A stretch of DNA of 64,000 bases from Sediminicola sp963974715 (GCA_963974715.1 CAXBDK010000006.1:124001-188000); one strand, 5' to 3'; positions 9,246 to 18,722 are shown, numbered from the stretch's first letter. Notes: generated by a model not told the origin, from the letters alone. Translations and numbers: made by a program.

Positions 9246-11273
9246 TTACGGGGTCCTGTATTTGTCAAACCACGTAAGTACACTACTTATTTTGGCAACA
9301 AGATTGCTGGGCCTGTTGGCTATGCCATGGGATGCGCCCGGTATTCGAACCATGGCCGTTTCCACATTCTGAAGTTTTAAAGCGGCGTACAATTGTTCGG
9401 ATTCGGCAATGGGGGTCCTATAGTCTTCCTCTCCCGTCAGCAGCATGGTAGGGGTGGTAATATTGCCAACATATGATATGGGAGAACGTTTGATGTAACT
9501 ACTGGGATCTTCCCATGGTTTGTTCGGAAACCAGTATTTGGAGAAAAAGGAGGCACCGTCGGCATAGAGCACAAAGCTGTACCAGTTGATCACCGGTTTG
9601 GCCACCACGGCCGCCTTAAATCTTTTTGTTTTGCCAACGATCCAGGCGGTAAGTACCCCGCCGCCACTTCCACCCGTAACAAAGAGGTTGTTTTCATCCA
9701 CATACCCTTTGGAAAGAAGTGCATCAACACCTGACATCAGGTCATCGTAATCATGGTTTGGATAGTCGTGGTGTATGAGGTTCCCAAAGGTTTCGCCGTA
9801 TCCGCTACTACCTCGGGGATTGGTGTATAAAACCACATATCCTGCGGCCGCATAGGCTTGGATCTCCGCTGAAAAAACAGCTCCATAGCTCGCAAAAGGA
9901 CCTCCATGGATTTCCAAGATCATCGGATATTTTTTGGAGGGATCAAAATTGGGAGGGGTTACTACCCATCCTTGAATGGGCAGATCATCATAGGAGGACT
10001 TCCAATTCAGTTCGGTCACTTTGCCAAGCTCCTTAAATGAAAACAGGTCATCGTTGAGTGCCGTCAGCCTATTTGTGGATTTGCGGTCACTAACGCCCAA
10101 ATCGGCTGGATGCTCCGTGCCACCCAAGGTGTAGGCGATCCTGTTGTTTTTTGAAACGGAAAAGCTGGCGGCGGTATAGGGCCTCCCCAGCGACAGCCCT
10201 CCCAAGTTTTCGACCAATGTATCCACTTTTCCGGAGAGGTCCATATACCCTATCTTGGTATCCCCTTTCCAGTCGTATTGGAAATAGATTCCTTTTTCAT
10301 CGGAGCGCCATTGTATGTTCTGTATATCACGGTCAAGATCTTGGGATAGGATACGGGAGTTGGAACCATCCGAATCCATGATGTACATCTTCGTTATCTG
10401 ATAGCCCTGATGACGATCGTCAAAACCCACATAGGCGATTTTGGCACCACTTGGGGAAATGGAGGGACTGGAATCGGGGCCATATCTTTTTGTGAGGGGG
10501 GTAATGGCGCCATCTTCAACGGTTACGCTATAGAGTTCGCTGTCCATTGGCTCCAGCTCCTTCTCCTCCTTAAAATTGGCCGAGAAAAATATTTTTTTTC
10601 CGTCCTTGGACCAAGCGGGACTATTATGATCGAAGTCGGAAAAGGTCAGTTGCCTTGGCGTTCCACCATTGGTCGATAGCATGAACAATTGTTTGTTCCC
10701 AGGTTTTATATATCCCGCTCCATCGCCCCTGTAGTTCAAGTTGTCTATGTATATGGGCGGACTGTTCCATTGGGCACCCTCCGGTTTTTCGGGCATTTTA
10801 ATGGGGGATTGTTTTTGTTTGGGGACAAACATGCTGAAACAGATGTAGGCATCGTCATGGGACCATGACAGTTCTCCGGGCGTGTGGGGAGTGTTGGTGA
10901 GCGGTACCGTCTCCTTGGTGTCCATCCACATTAGGTAGACTTTTGTTTTTCCATCCGCCCTATTGGATCTGAACAGGACTTTTGAACCATCATGCGACCA
11001 AATGGCACTGTGGTCATTTTGGTTTCCGGTGGTCAAGGGCCTGTTCCCGCTACCATCAAAATTGATGATCCAGAGGTTGGAAAGGTTTTTATCCGTCATA
11101 ATATCGGTAAAATTTCGGGTGTAGATGATCTTTGAGCCATCCGGCGAAATTTGAGGGTCCGATACGTATTCCATATCGAAAATGTCTATGGGCTGAAGGT
11201 TCGATTTTAATTGCCCATAACCAAGGCCTGCCCAAACCATTAGAAATACTGTAATGAAAATATTTTGTCTCAT
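9246..11273 (-). CDS. Secreted S9-family prolyl oligopeptidase-like serine peptidase
   Basis: 675 residues. A signal peptide (MRQNIFITVFLMVWAGLGYG) is followed by a WD40/PD40-type propeller (about 30-390, with repeats such as PQISPDGSKIIYTR and PSISPSGAKIAYVG) and a C-terminal alpha/beta-hydrolase domain. The catalytic triad is visible: Ser in VTGGSGGGVLTAW (about residue 535), Asp in LLTGEEDYRTPI (about 616) and His in PGASHGIAN (about 646). The family trims peptides or removes acylated or dipeptide ends; export suggests nutrient peptide degradation in the periplasm. The start at 11273 is chosen because the longer frame to 11357 would put a charged stretch before the signal peptide. The downstream beta-helix gene is 18 bp away. 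Confidence 0.93.
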   Translation of the reverse strand: MRQNIFITVFLMVWAGLGYGQLKSNLQPIDIFDMEYVSDPQISPDGSKIIYTRNFTDIMTDKNLSNLWIINFDGSGNRPLTTGNQNDHSAIWSHDGSKVLFRSNRADGKTKVYLMWMDTKETVPLTNTPHTPGELSWSHDDAYICFSMFVPKQKQSPIKMPEKPEGAQWNSPPIYIDNLNYRGDGAGYIKPGNKQLFMLSTNGGTPRQLTFSDFDHNSPAWSKDGKKIFFSANFKEEKELEPMDSELYSVTVEDGAITPLTKRYGPDSSPSISPSGAKIAYVGFDDRHQGYQITKMYIMDSDGSNSRILSQDLDRDIQNIQWRSDEKGIYFQYDWKGDTKIGYMDLSGKVDTLVENLGGLSLGRPYTAASFSVSKNNRIAYTLGGTEHPADLGVSDRKSTNRLTALNDDLFSFKELGKVTELNWKSSYDDLPIQGWVVTPPNFDPSKKYPMILEIHGGPFASYGAVFSAEIQAYAAAGYVVLYTNPRGSSGYGETFGNLIHHDYPNHDYDDLMSGVDALLSKGYVDENNLFVTGGSGGGVLTAWIVGKTKRFKAAVVAKPVINWYSFVLYADGASFFSKYWFPNKPWEDPSSYIKRSPISYVGNITTPTMLLTGEEDYRTPIAESEQLYAALKLQNVETAMVRIPGASHGIANRPSNLVAKISSVLTWFDKYRTP

Positions 11274-11378
11274 ATCTTTCAGGTGTCCACTAAGTGGGAT
11301 TTTAATGCAGCTACGCTTACATCGGATTAATTTTGATCGTCCCTCCAAGGTTTCCACTTGGCTGCTAGTTTATAGGGT

Positions 11379-14300
11379 TCAAGGCGTCACAATGGGTTTT
11401 CCATGTGCCTGTAAAAGGCCGTTCACTTTGGGAAGTTGGGTTTCCAAAGTTTCGCTCAGTATGTTCAAATGCTCCTCCAGTTCCGCGGAGAGTTCTTTAA
11501 ATACTTGATAGGCACCATCGGTGGGACGGGCATCTCCATGCTCAACACTACGTCTTAGGGAGGCAAGTCGGTTGTTCAGTTTGATCGGGAAATTTAAGGG
11601 ATCCTGTCCCGACTGGTTCTTTACCTGATATAGGTTTTCCTCGGTGATCGCCATTTCGGCCAAGAAGGGTGCCATGATTTTCTTAAAATCCCCATCAGGG
11701 ATACCTTCCTTGTGGGCGTTTATTTTATCCCTGATAGACCTTATCTGGATAACGGCCTTGTTGGCGGCCGATGTTTTCTCCATTATTTGGGAGGCAAGTT
11801 CAAATTGCTCCTGCAGGTCGCTGGCCGAAACACCTTTTAGGTTGGGATCTATCAGAATGTTAAAGGATACGATATTTTCGTACTCCTTGGTCTTCATACG
11901 TACCTTGTATGTGCCCAAGGGCGCTTTTGGTCCTCGCTGCGGACGGGCACTCCAAATGATCATCCCATCAAAGGTAACGGCCCCTGGGTATCTAAGGTCC
12001 CATGTAAAGGTATTTAGACCTTTGGCGGTGGTGGGCTTTGAAGAACCGCCCCTTTCCCACCAAGGGAGGTTCTTGTCCACTTCATATTTTGGGCTGTTTC
12101 CCGAAAAGGTGGCAATCGGTTTGTCATTGACATCCAGGATTTCAAACGTAATGGAATCTTGCTGTTCCTTTAAATAATATTGTATGGTAGCTTCATTTAT
12201 TCCCCTGATCGCATCCGCTGGTTGAAAAAGAACCGCACTTTGCTCCTTCATTTTTTCTTGGTATTGTTGGAGGGGCTGTATATTGTCCAATATCCAGAAT
12301 CCACGTCCGTGGGATCCGATGACCAGATCGTTGTCCTTTACCACCAGATCCCTAATAGGGGTATCCGGTAATTTTAACTGTAAGCTCTGCCATTGGGCAC
12401 CGTCATTTATGGAGAAATACACGCCATGTTCGGTGCCCAGGAAAAGCAGCCCTTCACGAAGGGGGTCTTCCCGGACCGCTCGGGCAAAATGTCCGTCCGC
12501 GATCCCCGTTATAATTTTGGTCCATGTTTTGCCGTAATCATGGGTCTTGAAAACATAGGGCTGCCGGTCATCCACTTGGTACCTATTGGCGGCCACGAAC
12601 AGGGTTCCGGGCCTGTGCCGGGATTCCTCTATAATGCTCACCCTCGAAAATTTTGGCAGTTCCTTTGGGGTGATATCCGTCCAATTTTCTCCTCCATCCC
12701 TTGTGAGGTGTATTTTGCCATCATCGGAACCTGCCCAGATGGTATTGATGTCGTGGTGGGAGGGTGCGAGCGCAAATACGGTCGCATAGATTTCCGGGCC
12801 GTTCATATCCATGGTGATCACCCCTCCGGTCTTGCCCAAGGTACTGGGATCTGCATAGGTAAGGTCCGGACTGATCTTTTTCCAAGTCTGCCCATCATTG
12901 GTGGTCTTCCAAACATGTTGGGAACAGGTATACATTACGTTGGGATCTTTGGGGGCGAACATGATGGGGAATGTCCATTGCCATCTTTCGGGAAGGTCGC
13001 TAGCGGGTTCTCCCGAAAAGAACCTTGGGTATACCTGAATATCCCTGGACTGTCCCGTAGAGCGGTCGTACCGGGTCAACAGCGCCCCTTGGCTCCCGGC
13101 ATAGAATATATCGGGATGTATGGGATGTTGTGTGATCCAACCGCTTTCTCCCCCTCCCACTTCATAGTACCAACCATGGTTTGGGCCGCTTGCCTGCATA
13201 TGTTCCCATCCTTCGCTGGGGATGGCCAAGGTAGTATTGTCCTGCTGGGCACCTGCCACATGGTAGGGTACGTCGCTCGTGGCCATTACATGGTACAGTT
13301 GGGTGGTGGAGTAATCTTGTTCCGTCCATGTTTTCCCCCCATTTATGCTTACAATGCCGCCCCCGTCATTGGAACTGATCATCCGTTGCGGATTATTGGG
13401 GTCTATCCATAGATCGTGGTTGTCCCCATGCGGAACTTTGATCTCCAGATCAAATGTTTTGCCCCCGTCGGTGGATTTATAAAAATCCACGTTCAGACAG
13501 TATACGGTCTCTTTATCCCATGGGTCGGCATAGATACGTGAATAATAAAAGGCCCTTTGGCGCAATTTTCTTTCCTCGTTGGTCTTTTGCCAGGTGTTTC
13601 CCCCATCATCCGACCTAAAGACCCCTCCCTCATTGGCCTCCACTATGGCCCACAGCCTATTGGAATCTGCGGGGGAAACGGTAATTCCCATTTTCCCCAA
13701 AGGCCCTTGGGGCATTCCCGGATTATTGGTTAGATCCGTCCAAGTATCCCCTCCATCGATCGATTTCCACAATTTACAATCTGGGCCCCCTCCCCACATT
13801 TTCCAAGCTTTTCGTTGTACCTGCCATGTAGTGGCGTACAGGGTTTTGGGGTCGTTCCTGTCAATTATAAGGTCTACTGCCCCTGCCTTGTCACTTACAT
13901 ACAGTACCTTCTTCCATGTAGTGCCTCCATCCATGCTCTTGAACACGCCCCGCTCCTCATTGTCACCATATGGGTGCCCCAGGGCAGCTACATAAACGAT
14001 ATTTGGATCTGTCGGGTGTATCCTGATTCTGGAGACGGCCTGCGTTTCCTTTAGACCCAAGTGCCGCCATGTTTTACCTGCATCGGTGGTTTTATAAACA
14101 CCGTCCCCTTGGGTAATACTGCCCCTTAGCTGAACCTCTCCCATACCTATGTAAACAATATCGGGATTGGTTTCGGCAATGGCCACTGCACCAACGGAGG
14201 AACTGCTTATCTGGCCATCCGTAACCGGGTTCCATTCATTGCCGCCATCCACTGTTTTCCAGAGTCCACCGCCAGTGGCCCCAAAGTAATATTCGTTGGG

Positions 14301-14498
14301 CCGGCCCGGACTTCCCGCCGAACCCAATGAGCGCCCTCCCCGAAGGGGTCCGATATTGCGCCATTCCAGTTGACCGTAGAATTCTTCACCAATGGTCGGG
14401 GACTGGGGTTTTGTATTTTTTTGGGTTCTTTGGGCAGAAATGGATTGGGCGCACAAAATGCCCGCCACTAAAAATAGGGTCTTTAAAAGATGGGTCAT
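11379..14498 (-). CDS. Large exported Asp-box (BNR/sortilin-VPS10-like) beta-propeller protein
   Basis: 1039 residues beginning with a signal peptide (MTHLLKTLFLVAGILCAQSI). At least ten Asp-box motifs of the SxDxGxTW type are visible across residues 60-700, for example TVDGGNEW, TTDAGKTW, SMDGGTTW, SIDGGDTW, SDDGGNTW, STDGGKTF, TTNDGQTW and TRDGGENW. These mark a pair of multi-bladed propellers like those of sortilin and BNR glycosidases. A C-terminal part (about 780-1039) has a beta-rich region and a helical tail, without an obvious T9SS sorting domain. The family is abundant in Bacteroidota; enzymatic activity is not established for most members. It precedes the S9 peptidase gene on the same strand (105-bp gap), suggesting joint export or degradation roles. 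Confidence 0.88.
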   Translation of the reverse strand: MTHLLKTLFLVAGILCAQSISAQRTQKNTKPQSPTIGEEFYGQLEWRNIGPLRGGRSLGSAGSPGRPNEYYFGATGGGLWKTVDGGNEWNPVTDGQISSSSVGAVAIAETNPDIVYIGMGEVQLRGSITQGDGVYKTTDAGKTWRHLGLKETQAVSRIRIHPTDPNIVYVAALGHPYGDNEERGVFKSMDGGTTWKKVLYVSDKAGAVDLIIDRNDPKTLYATTWQVQRKAWKMWGGGPDCKLWKSIDGGDTWTDLTNNPGMPQGPLGKMGITVSPADSNRLWAIVEANEGGVFRSDDGGNTWQKTNEERKLRQRAFYYSRIYADPWDKETVYCLNVDFYKSTDGGKTFDLEIKVPHGDNHDLWIDPNNPQRMISSNDGGGIVSINGGKTWTEQDYSTTQLYHVMATSDVPYHVAGAQQDNTTLAIPSEGWEHMQASGPNHGWYYEVGGGESGWITQHPIHPDIFYAGSQGALLTRYDRSTGQSRDIQVYPRFFSGEPASDLPERWQWTFPIMFAPKDPNVMYTCSQHVWKTTNDGQTWKKISPDLTYADPSTLGKTGGVITMDMNGPEIYATVFALAPSHHDINTIWAGSDDGKIHLTRDGGENWTDITPKELPKFSRVSIIEESRHRPGTLFVAANRYQVDDRQPYVFKTHDYGKTWTKIITGIADGHFARAVREDPLREGLLFLGTEHGVYFSINDGAQWQSLQLKLPDTPIRDLVVKDNDLVIGSHGRGFWILDNIQPLQQYQEKMKEQSAVLFQPADAIRGINEATIQYYLKEQQDSITFEILDVNDKPIATFSGNSPKYEVDKNLPWWERGGSSKPTTAKGLNTFTWDLRYPGAVTFDGMIIWSARPQRGPKAPLGTYKVRMKTKEYENIVSFNILIDPNLKGVSASDLQEQFELASQIMEKTSAANKAVIQIRSIRDKINAHKEGIPDGDFKKIMAPFLAEMAITEENLYQVKNQSGQDPLNFPIKLNNRLASLRRSVEHGDARPTDGAYQVFKELSAELEEHLNILSETLETQLPKVNGLLQAHGKPIVTP

Positions 14499-14561
14499 GG
14501 TTGGAAAATTAGTGCTAACAAGATAGCAAAAACCATAAAATTAACGATCATTTAATTTTCA

Positions 14562-14747
14562 ATGGACCTACAAATAAACGAATTGACAGATAGTAGACCA
14601 TTGGATTGGGAAATTGGCAGGAAACGCCCATTTATTTGGTCGGCTTATGCGAACCCTTTAAACCGTCAGCTAGAGGGAGCGGGTTTTAGGTATGCATGGG
14701 ACAGAAACGGGGTGCTTTTTCGGGAGGGCAAAAAAAAACTCCGGTAA
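14562..14747 (+). CDS. Possible small hypothetical protein (61 residues)
   Basis: An open frame between two divergent minus-strand genes encodes a polar 61-residue product (starts MDLQINELTDSRPLDW, ends REGKKKLR) with no signal peptide or membrane segment. The segment SAYANPLNRQLEGAGFRYAW reads like a structured short domain rather than random sequence, but I do not recognise a family. Its TAA stop (14745-14747) lies in the loop of the terminator hairpin that ends rpoD on the opposite strand, so translation and terminator overlap. It may be a chance frame in the 378-bp gap upstream of the propeller gene. Confidence 0.35.
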   Translation: MDLQINELTDSRPLDWEIGRKRPFIWSAYANPLNRQLEGAGFRYAWDRNGVLFREGKKKLR

Positions 14748-14760
14748 TCAGCCGGAGTTT
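14730..14760 (-). terminator. Intrinsic terminator of rpoD
   Basis: A 9-bp perfect stem (arms 14736-14744 and 14752-14760, CTCCGG core) with a 7-base loop. On the minus strand it is followed by a run of nine T residues (complement of 14730-14738). It lies about 120 bp after the rpoD stop. Confidence 0.85.
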
Positions 14761-14777
14761 ATTCATCAATCAAAAAA
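14757..14777 (+). repeat. 21-bp exact repeat, copy 1 (second copy at 48945-48965)
   Basis: A 21-base stretch starting GTTTATTCATC and ending in six A residues is identical to 48945-48965 on the same strand. Both copies lie a short distance after a small plus-strand frame and touch a terminator hairpin. The rest of the gap to rpoD (14778-14876) holds a short hairpin (AACAGT/ACTGTT arms) and no other recognisable feature. Confidence 0.7.
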
Positions 14778-14876
14778 CGAACAGTCATGATAACTGTTGT
14801 TATGGTGTACAAAATACAAATTATATGCCATATTAGCAAATATTGCCGCACGGGCCATGTATTTTGTAGGGGAATT

Positions 14877-15740
14877 TTATCCTAAATAGGTTTTTAATAT
14901 CTTGCTCCTGGAGGTATGCTTCAATCTCCTGATGGCTTTTTCCTTGATCTGGCGCACGCGCTCTCGGGTAAGATCAAAGGTTTCCCCGATCTCTTCCAAG
15001 GTCATTGAATGCTGCCCGGCTAAACCAAAGTACAGCCTTATAACGTCCGCTTCCCTAGGGGTAAGGGTCTCAAGGGCCCTTTCGATCTCTGTCCTCAGGG
15101 ATTCGTGCAGCAGTTCCCTATCAGGATTTGGCGATTCCCCACTTCGAAGCACATCATATAGGTTGGAATCCTCCCCATCGATCAAGGGGGCGTCCATGGA
15201 CACGTGCCTGCCCGAGTTTTTAAGGGATTGTTTTACATCCTCCACGGTCATATCCAATTCCTTGGCAATTTCCTCGGCGGAAGGCTGCCTTTCATGTGCC
15301 TGTTCCAAAAAGGCAAATGTTTTGTTTATTTTATTGATGGAACCGATTTTATTAAGGGGCAGACGCACGATACGGGATTGTTCCGCCAATGCTTGAAGGA
15401 TCGATTGACGTATCCACCAAACGGCATAGGAAATAAATTTAAAGCCCCTGGTCTCATCAAAACGCTGAGCGGCCTTGATAAGGCCCAAATTTCCTTCATT
15501 GATAAGATCGGGAAGGGTAAGTCCCTGGTTTTGGTACTGCTTGGCAACGGATACCACGAACCGCAGGTTGGCCTTGGTCAATTTTTCAAGGGCGGCCTGA
15601 TCGCCCGCCTTGATCCGCTGTGCCAATTCCACCTCTTCGTCTGCGGTAATCAGGTCCACTTTGCCTATTTCCTGCAGGTACTTGTCCAAGGAAGCGGTCT
15701 CCCTATTGGTGACCTGTTTTGTAATCTTGAGCTGTCTCAT
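14877..15740 (-). CDS. rpoD: Primary (housekeeping) RNA polymerase sigma factor, sigma-70 family
   Basis: 287 residues, the short form of primary sigma typical of Bacteroidota, lacking the acidic region 1.1 and the non-conserved insert. Region 1.2 (LDKYLQEIGKVDLIT), region 2 (LRFVVSVAKQYQNQGLTLPD, then FKFISYAVWWIRQSI for -10 recognition and melting), region 3 and region 4 (LTPREADVIRLYFGL and a helix-turn-helix with TLEEIGETFDLTRERVRQIK) are complete. In this phylum the factor reads unusual promoters of -33 TTTG and -7 TAnnTTTG type, of which many candidates are visible in the window. It is monocistronic, with its own terminator at 14730-14760; no clear promoter was found in the 220 bp upstream, which also contain the pnp terminator. 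Confidence 0.98.
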   Translation of the reverse strand: MRQLKITKQVTNRETASLDKYLQEIGKVDLITADEEVELAQRIKAGDQAALEKLTKANLRFVVSVAKQYQNQGLTLPDLINEGNLGLIKAAQRFDETRGFKFISYAVWWIRQSILQALAEQSRIVRLPLNKIGSINKINKTFAFLEQAHERQPSAEEIAKELDMTVEDVKQSLKNSGRHVSMDAPLIDGEDSNLYDVLRSGESPNPDRELLHESLRTEIERALETLTPREADVIRLYFGLAGQHSMTLEEIGETFDLTRERVRQIKEKAIRRLKHTSRSKILKTYLG

Positions 15741-15870
15741 TTAATTTGTTCCTTTCTAAATTAGATATGCAATGCGTAGACTGCATTAGGTTATACGTTC
15801 AAATTTCTAAAATGTTACATAACGGTTATCTTAAATGGACTTTTTTGTAAAAAATAGTGGATCTGTTCAA

Positions 15871-15903
15871 TAAAAAGGCCCCAAGTTGGGTGCTTGGGGC
15901 CTT
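15871..15903 (-). terminator. Intrinsic terminator of pnp
   Basis: An 11-bp stem (GGCCCCAAG / CTTGGGGCC core, arms 15875-15885 and 15893-15903) with a 7-base loop. The minus strand continues with five T residues. It lies about 57 bp beyond the pnp stop. Confidence 0.85.
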
Positions 15904-15959
15904 CATTTAACTCACTAAGTTGGATTTACTCGATAATCCTGGAATATTTATCGATCGGA

Positions 15960-18176
15960 TCAGTCCCTTCTGGGTTTGCGATCCCTATCCCTATCGTTCC
16001 TTTTGCGATCGTCCCTACCACGATCTTCGCGTGGGGGCCGTTCCGTATATCCTTCCGGTTTTGGCAATAGTGCCTTTCTGGAAACCTTGTCCTTTCTGGT
16101 CCGTGGATCTACCCCAAAGTATTTCACTTCAAAAGTATCGCCCATATTGACAACGTCCGTAACGTTTTCGGTACGTTCCCATGCCAGTTCGGAAACATGT
16201 AGCAACACTTCGTTGCCCGGTGCTTCCAAATACTCCACTACGGCCCCAAAATCCAAAATTTTGATCACCTTTACCTTATAGGTGCTTCCCACTTCAGGTT
16301 TGAACAGTATGGAATCTATTTTGGCCAAAACGGCATCTATACCGGCTTGGCTGGTTCCCAATATTTCTACAAGGCCTTCTTCGGTAATCGGATCTTCGTT
16401 GATAACGATCGTTGTCTTGGTCGCTTTTTGCAATTCTTGGATCACCTTTCCCCCAGGGCCTATAAGCGCTCCGATAAACGAGCCTGGAATGGTCCTTGTC
16501 ACCATTTTTGGTGAGTGGGGCTTCACATCGGCATTAGGCGCGGCAATGGTTTCGATCAATTTCCCAAGAATATGGATCCTACCGGTACGGGCCTGTTTTA
16601 GGGCGTTCACCAAAATCTCATAGGACAGTCCCTTTACCTTGATGTCCATTTGGCAGGCGGTAATACCGTCGGCGGTCCCTGTTACCTTAAAGTCCATATC
16701 CCCTAAATGGTCCTCATCGCCCAAGATATCGGAAAGTACGGCGTATTTGCCGGTTTCCGTATCGGTGATCAGTCCCATGGCAATTCCGGAAACGGGTTTT
16801 TTCATCTGTATCCCGGCATCCATAAGTGCCATTGTTCCCGAACATACCGTTGCCATTGAAGAAGAACCATTCGATTCCAGTACCTCGGACACCACACGTA
16901 CGGTGTAGGGGCAATCTGCGGGGATCATTCCCTTTAATGCCCTTTGGGCCAAATTTCCGTGTCCCACTTCCCTTCTTGAGGTGCCGCGTATGGGCCGTGC
17001 CTCTCCAGTGGAGAATGGAGGGAAATTGTAATGTAGGTAGAATGTTTCCTCACCTTCAAAAGAGGGCATGTCTATCTGATTGGCTTCCCTTGATGTTCCC
17101 AAGGTAACGGTTGCAAGGGCCTGTGTCTCGCCCCTGGTGAAAATAGCGGAACCATGTGTGGAAGGCAAATAATCGACCTCGCACCAGATGGGCCGTATCT
17201 CATCCGTTTTTCTACCGTCCAAACGCAATCCTTCGTTCAGGGTCAGGTCACGAACGGCGGCTTTTTCTGCCTTGTAATAGTATTTGGAGACCAATGGGCC
17301 AATATCGGCGAGTTCCTCTTCAGAAAAACTTGCCTTTATTTCTTGCTTTATGGAATCAAAGGCCTCACTGCGTTCCTTTTTGGAGGAACCCGCTTTGGCA
17401 ATGGCATATACTTTATCGTACGCCAGGGTGTGTATTTTTTTGGCGAGGTCGGCATCTTCGCGTTCGGGCTCATATTCGCGCACTTCTTTTCTGCCGAAGG
17501 CTTCGGCCAGCCTTAGCTGGGCGGCTACCTGTACTTTAATGGCATCGTGTGCAAATTTAATGGCTTCCACCATTTCCTCTTCGGATATCTCCTTCATTTC
17601 GCCTTCCACCATCATAACGGAATCAGCGGAGGCACCGATCACCATATCCAGATCGGAGGTTTCGAGCTGTGTCCTCGTAGGGTTGATGATGAACTTGCCA
17701 TCGATCCGTCCCACACGTACCTCGGAAATGGCACATTCAAAGGGAAAATCGGATAATTGGATGGCTGCCGAGGCGGCCAATCCGGCCATTGCGTCGGGCA
17801 TAACGTCTTCGTCGTGCGACATCAATTGGATCATCACCTGTGTTTCTGCGTGGTAATCCTTCGGGAAAAGAGGGCGTAGAACACGGTCCACCAAACGCAT
17901 GGTGAGTACCTCACCATCGCTGGGCCTTGCTTCCCTTTTGAAGAAACCTCCGGGATAACGTCCGGAAGCGGCAAATTTTTCACGATAATCTACCGTCAAG
18001 GGCAAAAAATCGACATCACTTTGATTGTAATTGGAAACGACTGTACATAACAACATACATTTTCCAGACTGGACAACGACCGACCCGTGGGCCTGTTTTG
18101 CCAATTTTCCGGTTTCGATGGAAATTTCCCTACCGTCACCGAGGTCTATGACCTCTCTAAAAACTTTTGGAATCAT
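15960..18176 (-). CDS. pnp: Polyribonucleotide nucleotidyltransferase (PNPase)
   Basis: 738 residues. Two RNase PH-like domains (about 5-230 and 320-560, with FKREARPSDGEVLTMRLVDR and FYLHYNFPPFSTGEARPI), a KH domain (about 575-640, with GALIGPGGKVIQELQ) and an S1 domain (about 645-715) are in the standard order. The enzyme degrades RNA 3' to 5' using phosphate and can add tails. The C-terminus is a very charged Arg/Asp tail (RPPREDRGRDDRKRNDRDRD) that is longer than the E. coli end and may bind RNA or partner proteins. It follows rpsO, the widely conserved rpsO-pnp order, but a terminator after rpsO and a 220-bp leader suggest separate or partly read-through transcription. Confidence 0.98.
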   Translation of the reverse strand: MIPKVFREVIDLGDGREISIETGKLAKQAHGSVVVQSGKCMLLCTVVSNYNQSDVDFLPLTVDYREKFAASGRYPGGFFKREARPSDGEVLTMRLVDRVLRPLFPKDYHAETQVMIQLMSHDEDVMPDAMAGLAASAAIQLSDFPFECAISEVRVGRIDGKFIINPTRTQLETSDLDMVIGASADSVMMVEGEMKEISEEEMVEAIKFAHDAIKVQVAAQLRLAEAFGRKEVREYEPEREDADLAKKIHTLAYDKVYAIAKAGSSKKERSEAFDSIKQEIKASFSEEELADIGPLVSKYYYKAEKAAVRDLTLNEGLRLDGRKTDEIRPIWCEVDYLPSTHGSAIFTRGETQALATVTLGTSREANQIDMPSFEGEETFYLHYNFPPFSTGEARPIRGTSRREVGHGNLAQRALKGMIPADCPYTVRVVSEVLESNGSSSMATVCSGTMALMDAGIQMKKPVSGIAMGLITDTETGKYAVLSDILGDEDHLGDMDFKVTGTADGITACQMDIKVKGLSYEILVNALKQARTGRIHILGKLIETIAAPNADVKPHSPKMVTRTIPGSFIGALIGPGGKVIQELQKATKTTIVINEDPITEEGLVEILGTSQAGIDAVLAKIDSILFKPEVGSTYKVKVIKILDFGAVVEYLEAPGNEVLLHVSELAWERTENVTDVVNMGDTFEVKYFGVDPRTRKDKVSRKALLPKPEGYTERPPREDRGRDDRKRNDRDRDRKPRRD

Positions 18177-18369
18177 ACATTTTAATTAGAACCTGCTAAA
18201 AACAGATTAGTTGAACAATGGTCTTTCGTCTACCTGGACGGACAGTGTTGTGCTGTTGTTGTGAAGTGACCAATGAAAAACTATGTGCAAGCTTTTTATG
18301 TTGTCCCAATAATAAGGTATCGGGAATCTTTTGTTGTGATGGGCTCTGCCCTTGTCGGGAAAAACCTAT

Positions 18370-18397
18370 AAAAAAGGGGAAGCACCGCTTCCCCTTT
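18370..18397 (-). terminator. Intrinsic terminator of rpsO
   Basis: An 11-bp perfect stem (AAAGGGGAAGC / GCTTCCCCTTT, arms 18373-18383 and 18387-18397) with a 3-base loop. A T-rich run follows on the minus strand, 3 bp after the rpsO stop. Confidence 0.9.
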
Positions 18398-18400
18398 GGA

Positions 18401-18670
18401 TTATTTTCTTATTCCCAATTCCGCAATAATGGCACGGTATCTCGTAATATCCTTTTTGATCAGGTAATCCAATAGACTTCTTCTCTTACCTACCAATTTT
18501 ACCAGGGAACGCTCCGTGTTGAAGTCCTTTCGGTTCCTTTTAAGGTGCTCTGTAAGGTGGTTGATACGAAAAGTGAACAGGGCGATCTGTCCTTCGGCAG
18601 AACCTGTGTTCTTTTCACTTGCGCCGTGCTTTTTAAAGATCTCGGCCTTTGCTTCTTGTGTTAAATACAT
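18401..18670 (-). CDS. rpsO: 30S ribosomal protein S15
   Basis: 89 residues, the normal length. The sequence MYLTQEAKAEIFKKHG, then GSAEGQIALFTFRINHLTEHL and the conserved RKDFNTERSLVKLVGKRRSLLDYL segment identify S15, which binds 16S rRNA helices h20-h22 early in 30S assembly. It has its own perfect -7 element (18723-18730), a leader hairpin and a strong terminator, so it is mainly monocistronic. pnp follows in the same direction. Confidence 0.99.
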   Translation of the reverse strand: MYLTQEAKAEIFKKHGASEKNTGSAEGQIALFTFRINHLTEHLKRNRKDFNTERSLVKLVGKRRSLLDYLIKKDITRYRAIIAELGIRK

Positions 18671-18700
18671 TCCAATATTGTTTAATAATTTTTATGTATA

Positions 18701-18717
18701 TGACCGATTTTCGGTCA
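18701..18717 (-). promoter_or_regulatory. Hairpin in the rpsO 5' leader
   Basis: Arms TGACCGA (18701-18707) and TCGGTCA (18711-18717) form a perfect 7-bp stem with a 3-base loop. It lies between the rpsO -7 element and its start codon, so it is in the mRNA leader. S15 represses its own translation in several bacteria by binding leader structure; that it does so here is inference. Confidence 0.45.
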
Positions 18718-18722
18718 GGGCG

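Noticed and set aside
12393..13412. 339-codon plus-strand frame opposite the Asp-box propeller gene
   Set aside because: It is a shadow of the repetitive GC-richer propeller gene; the minus-strand product has clear motifs and a signal peptide, while this one has none.
14780..14793. 14-base identity with 32644-32657 (AACAGTCATGATAA)
   Set aside because: Several 14-base matches are expected by chance in 64 kb.
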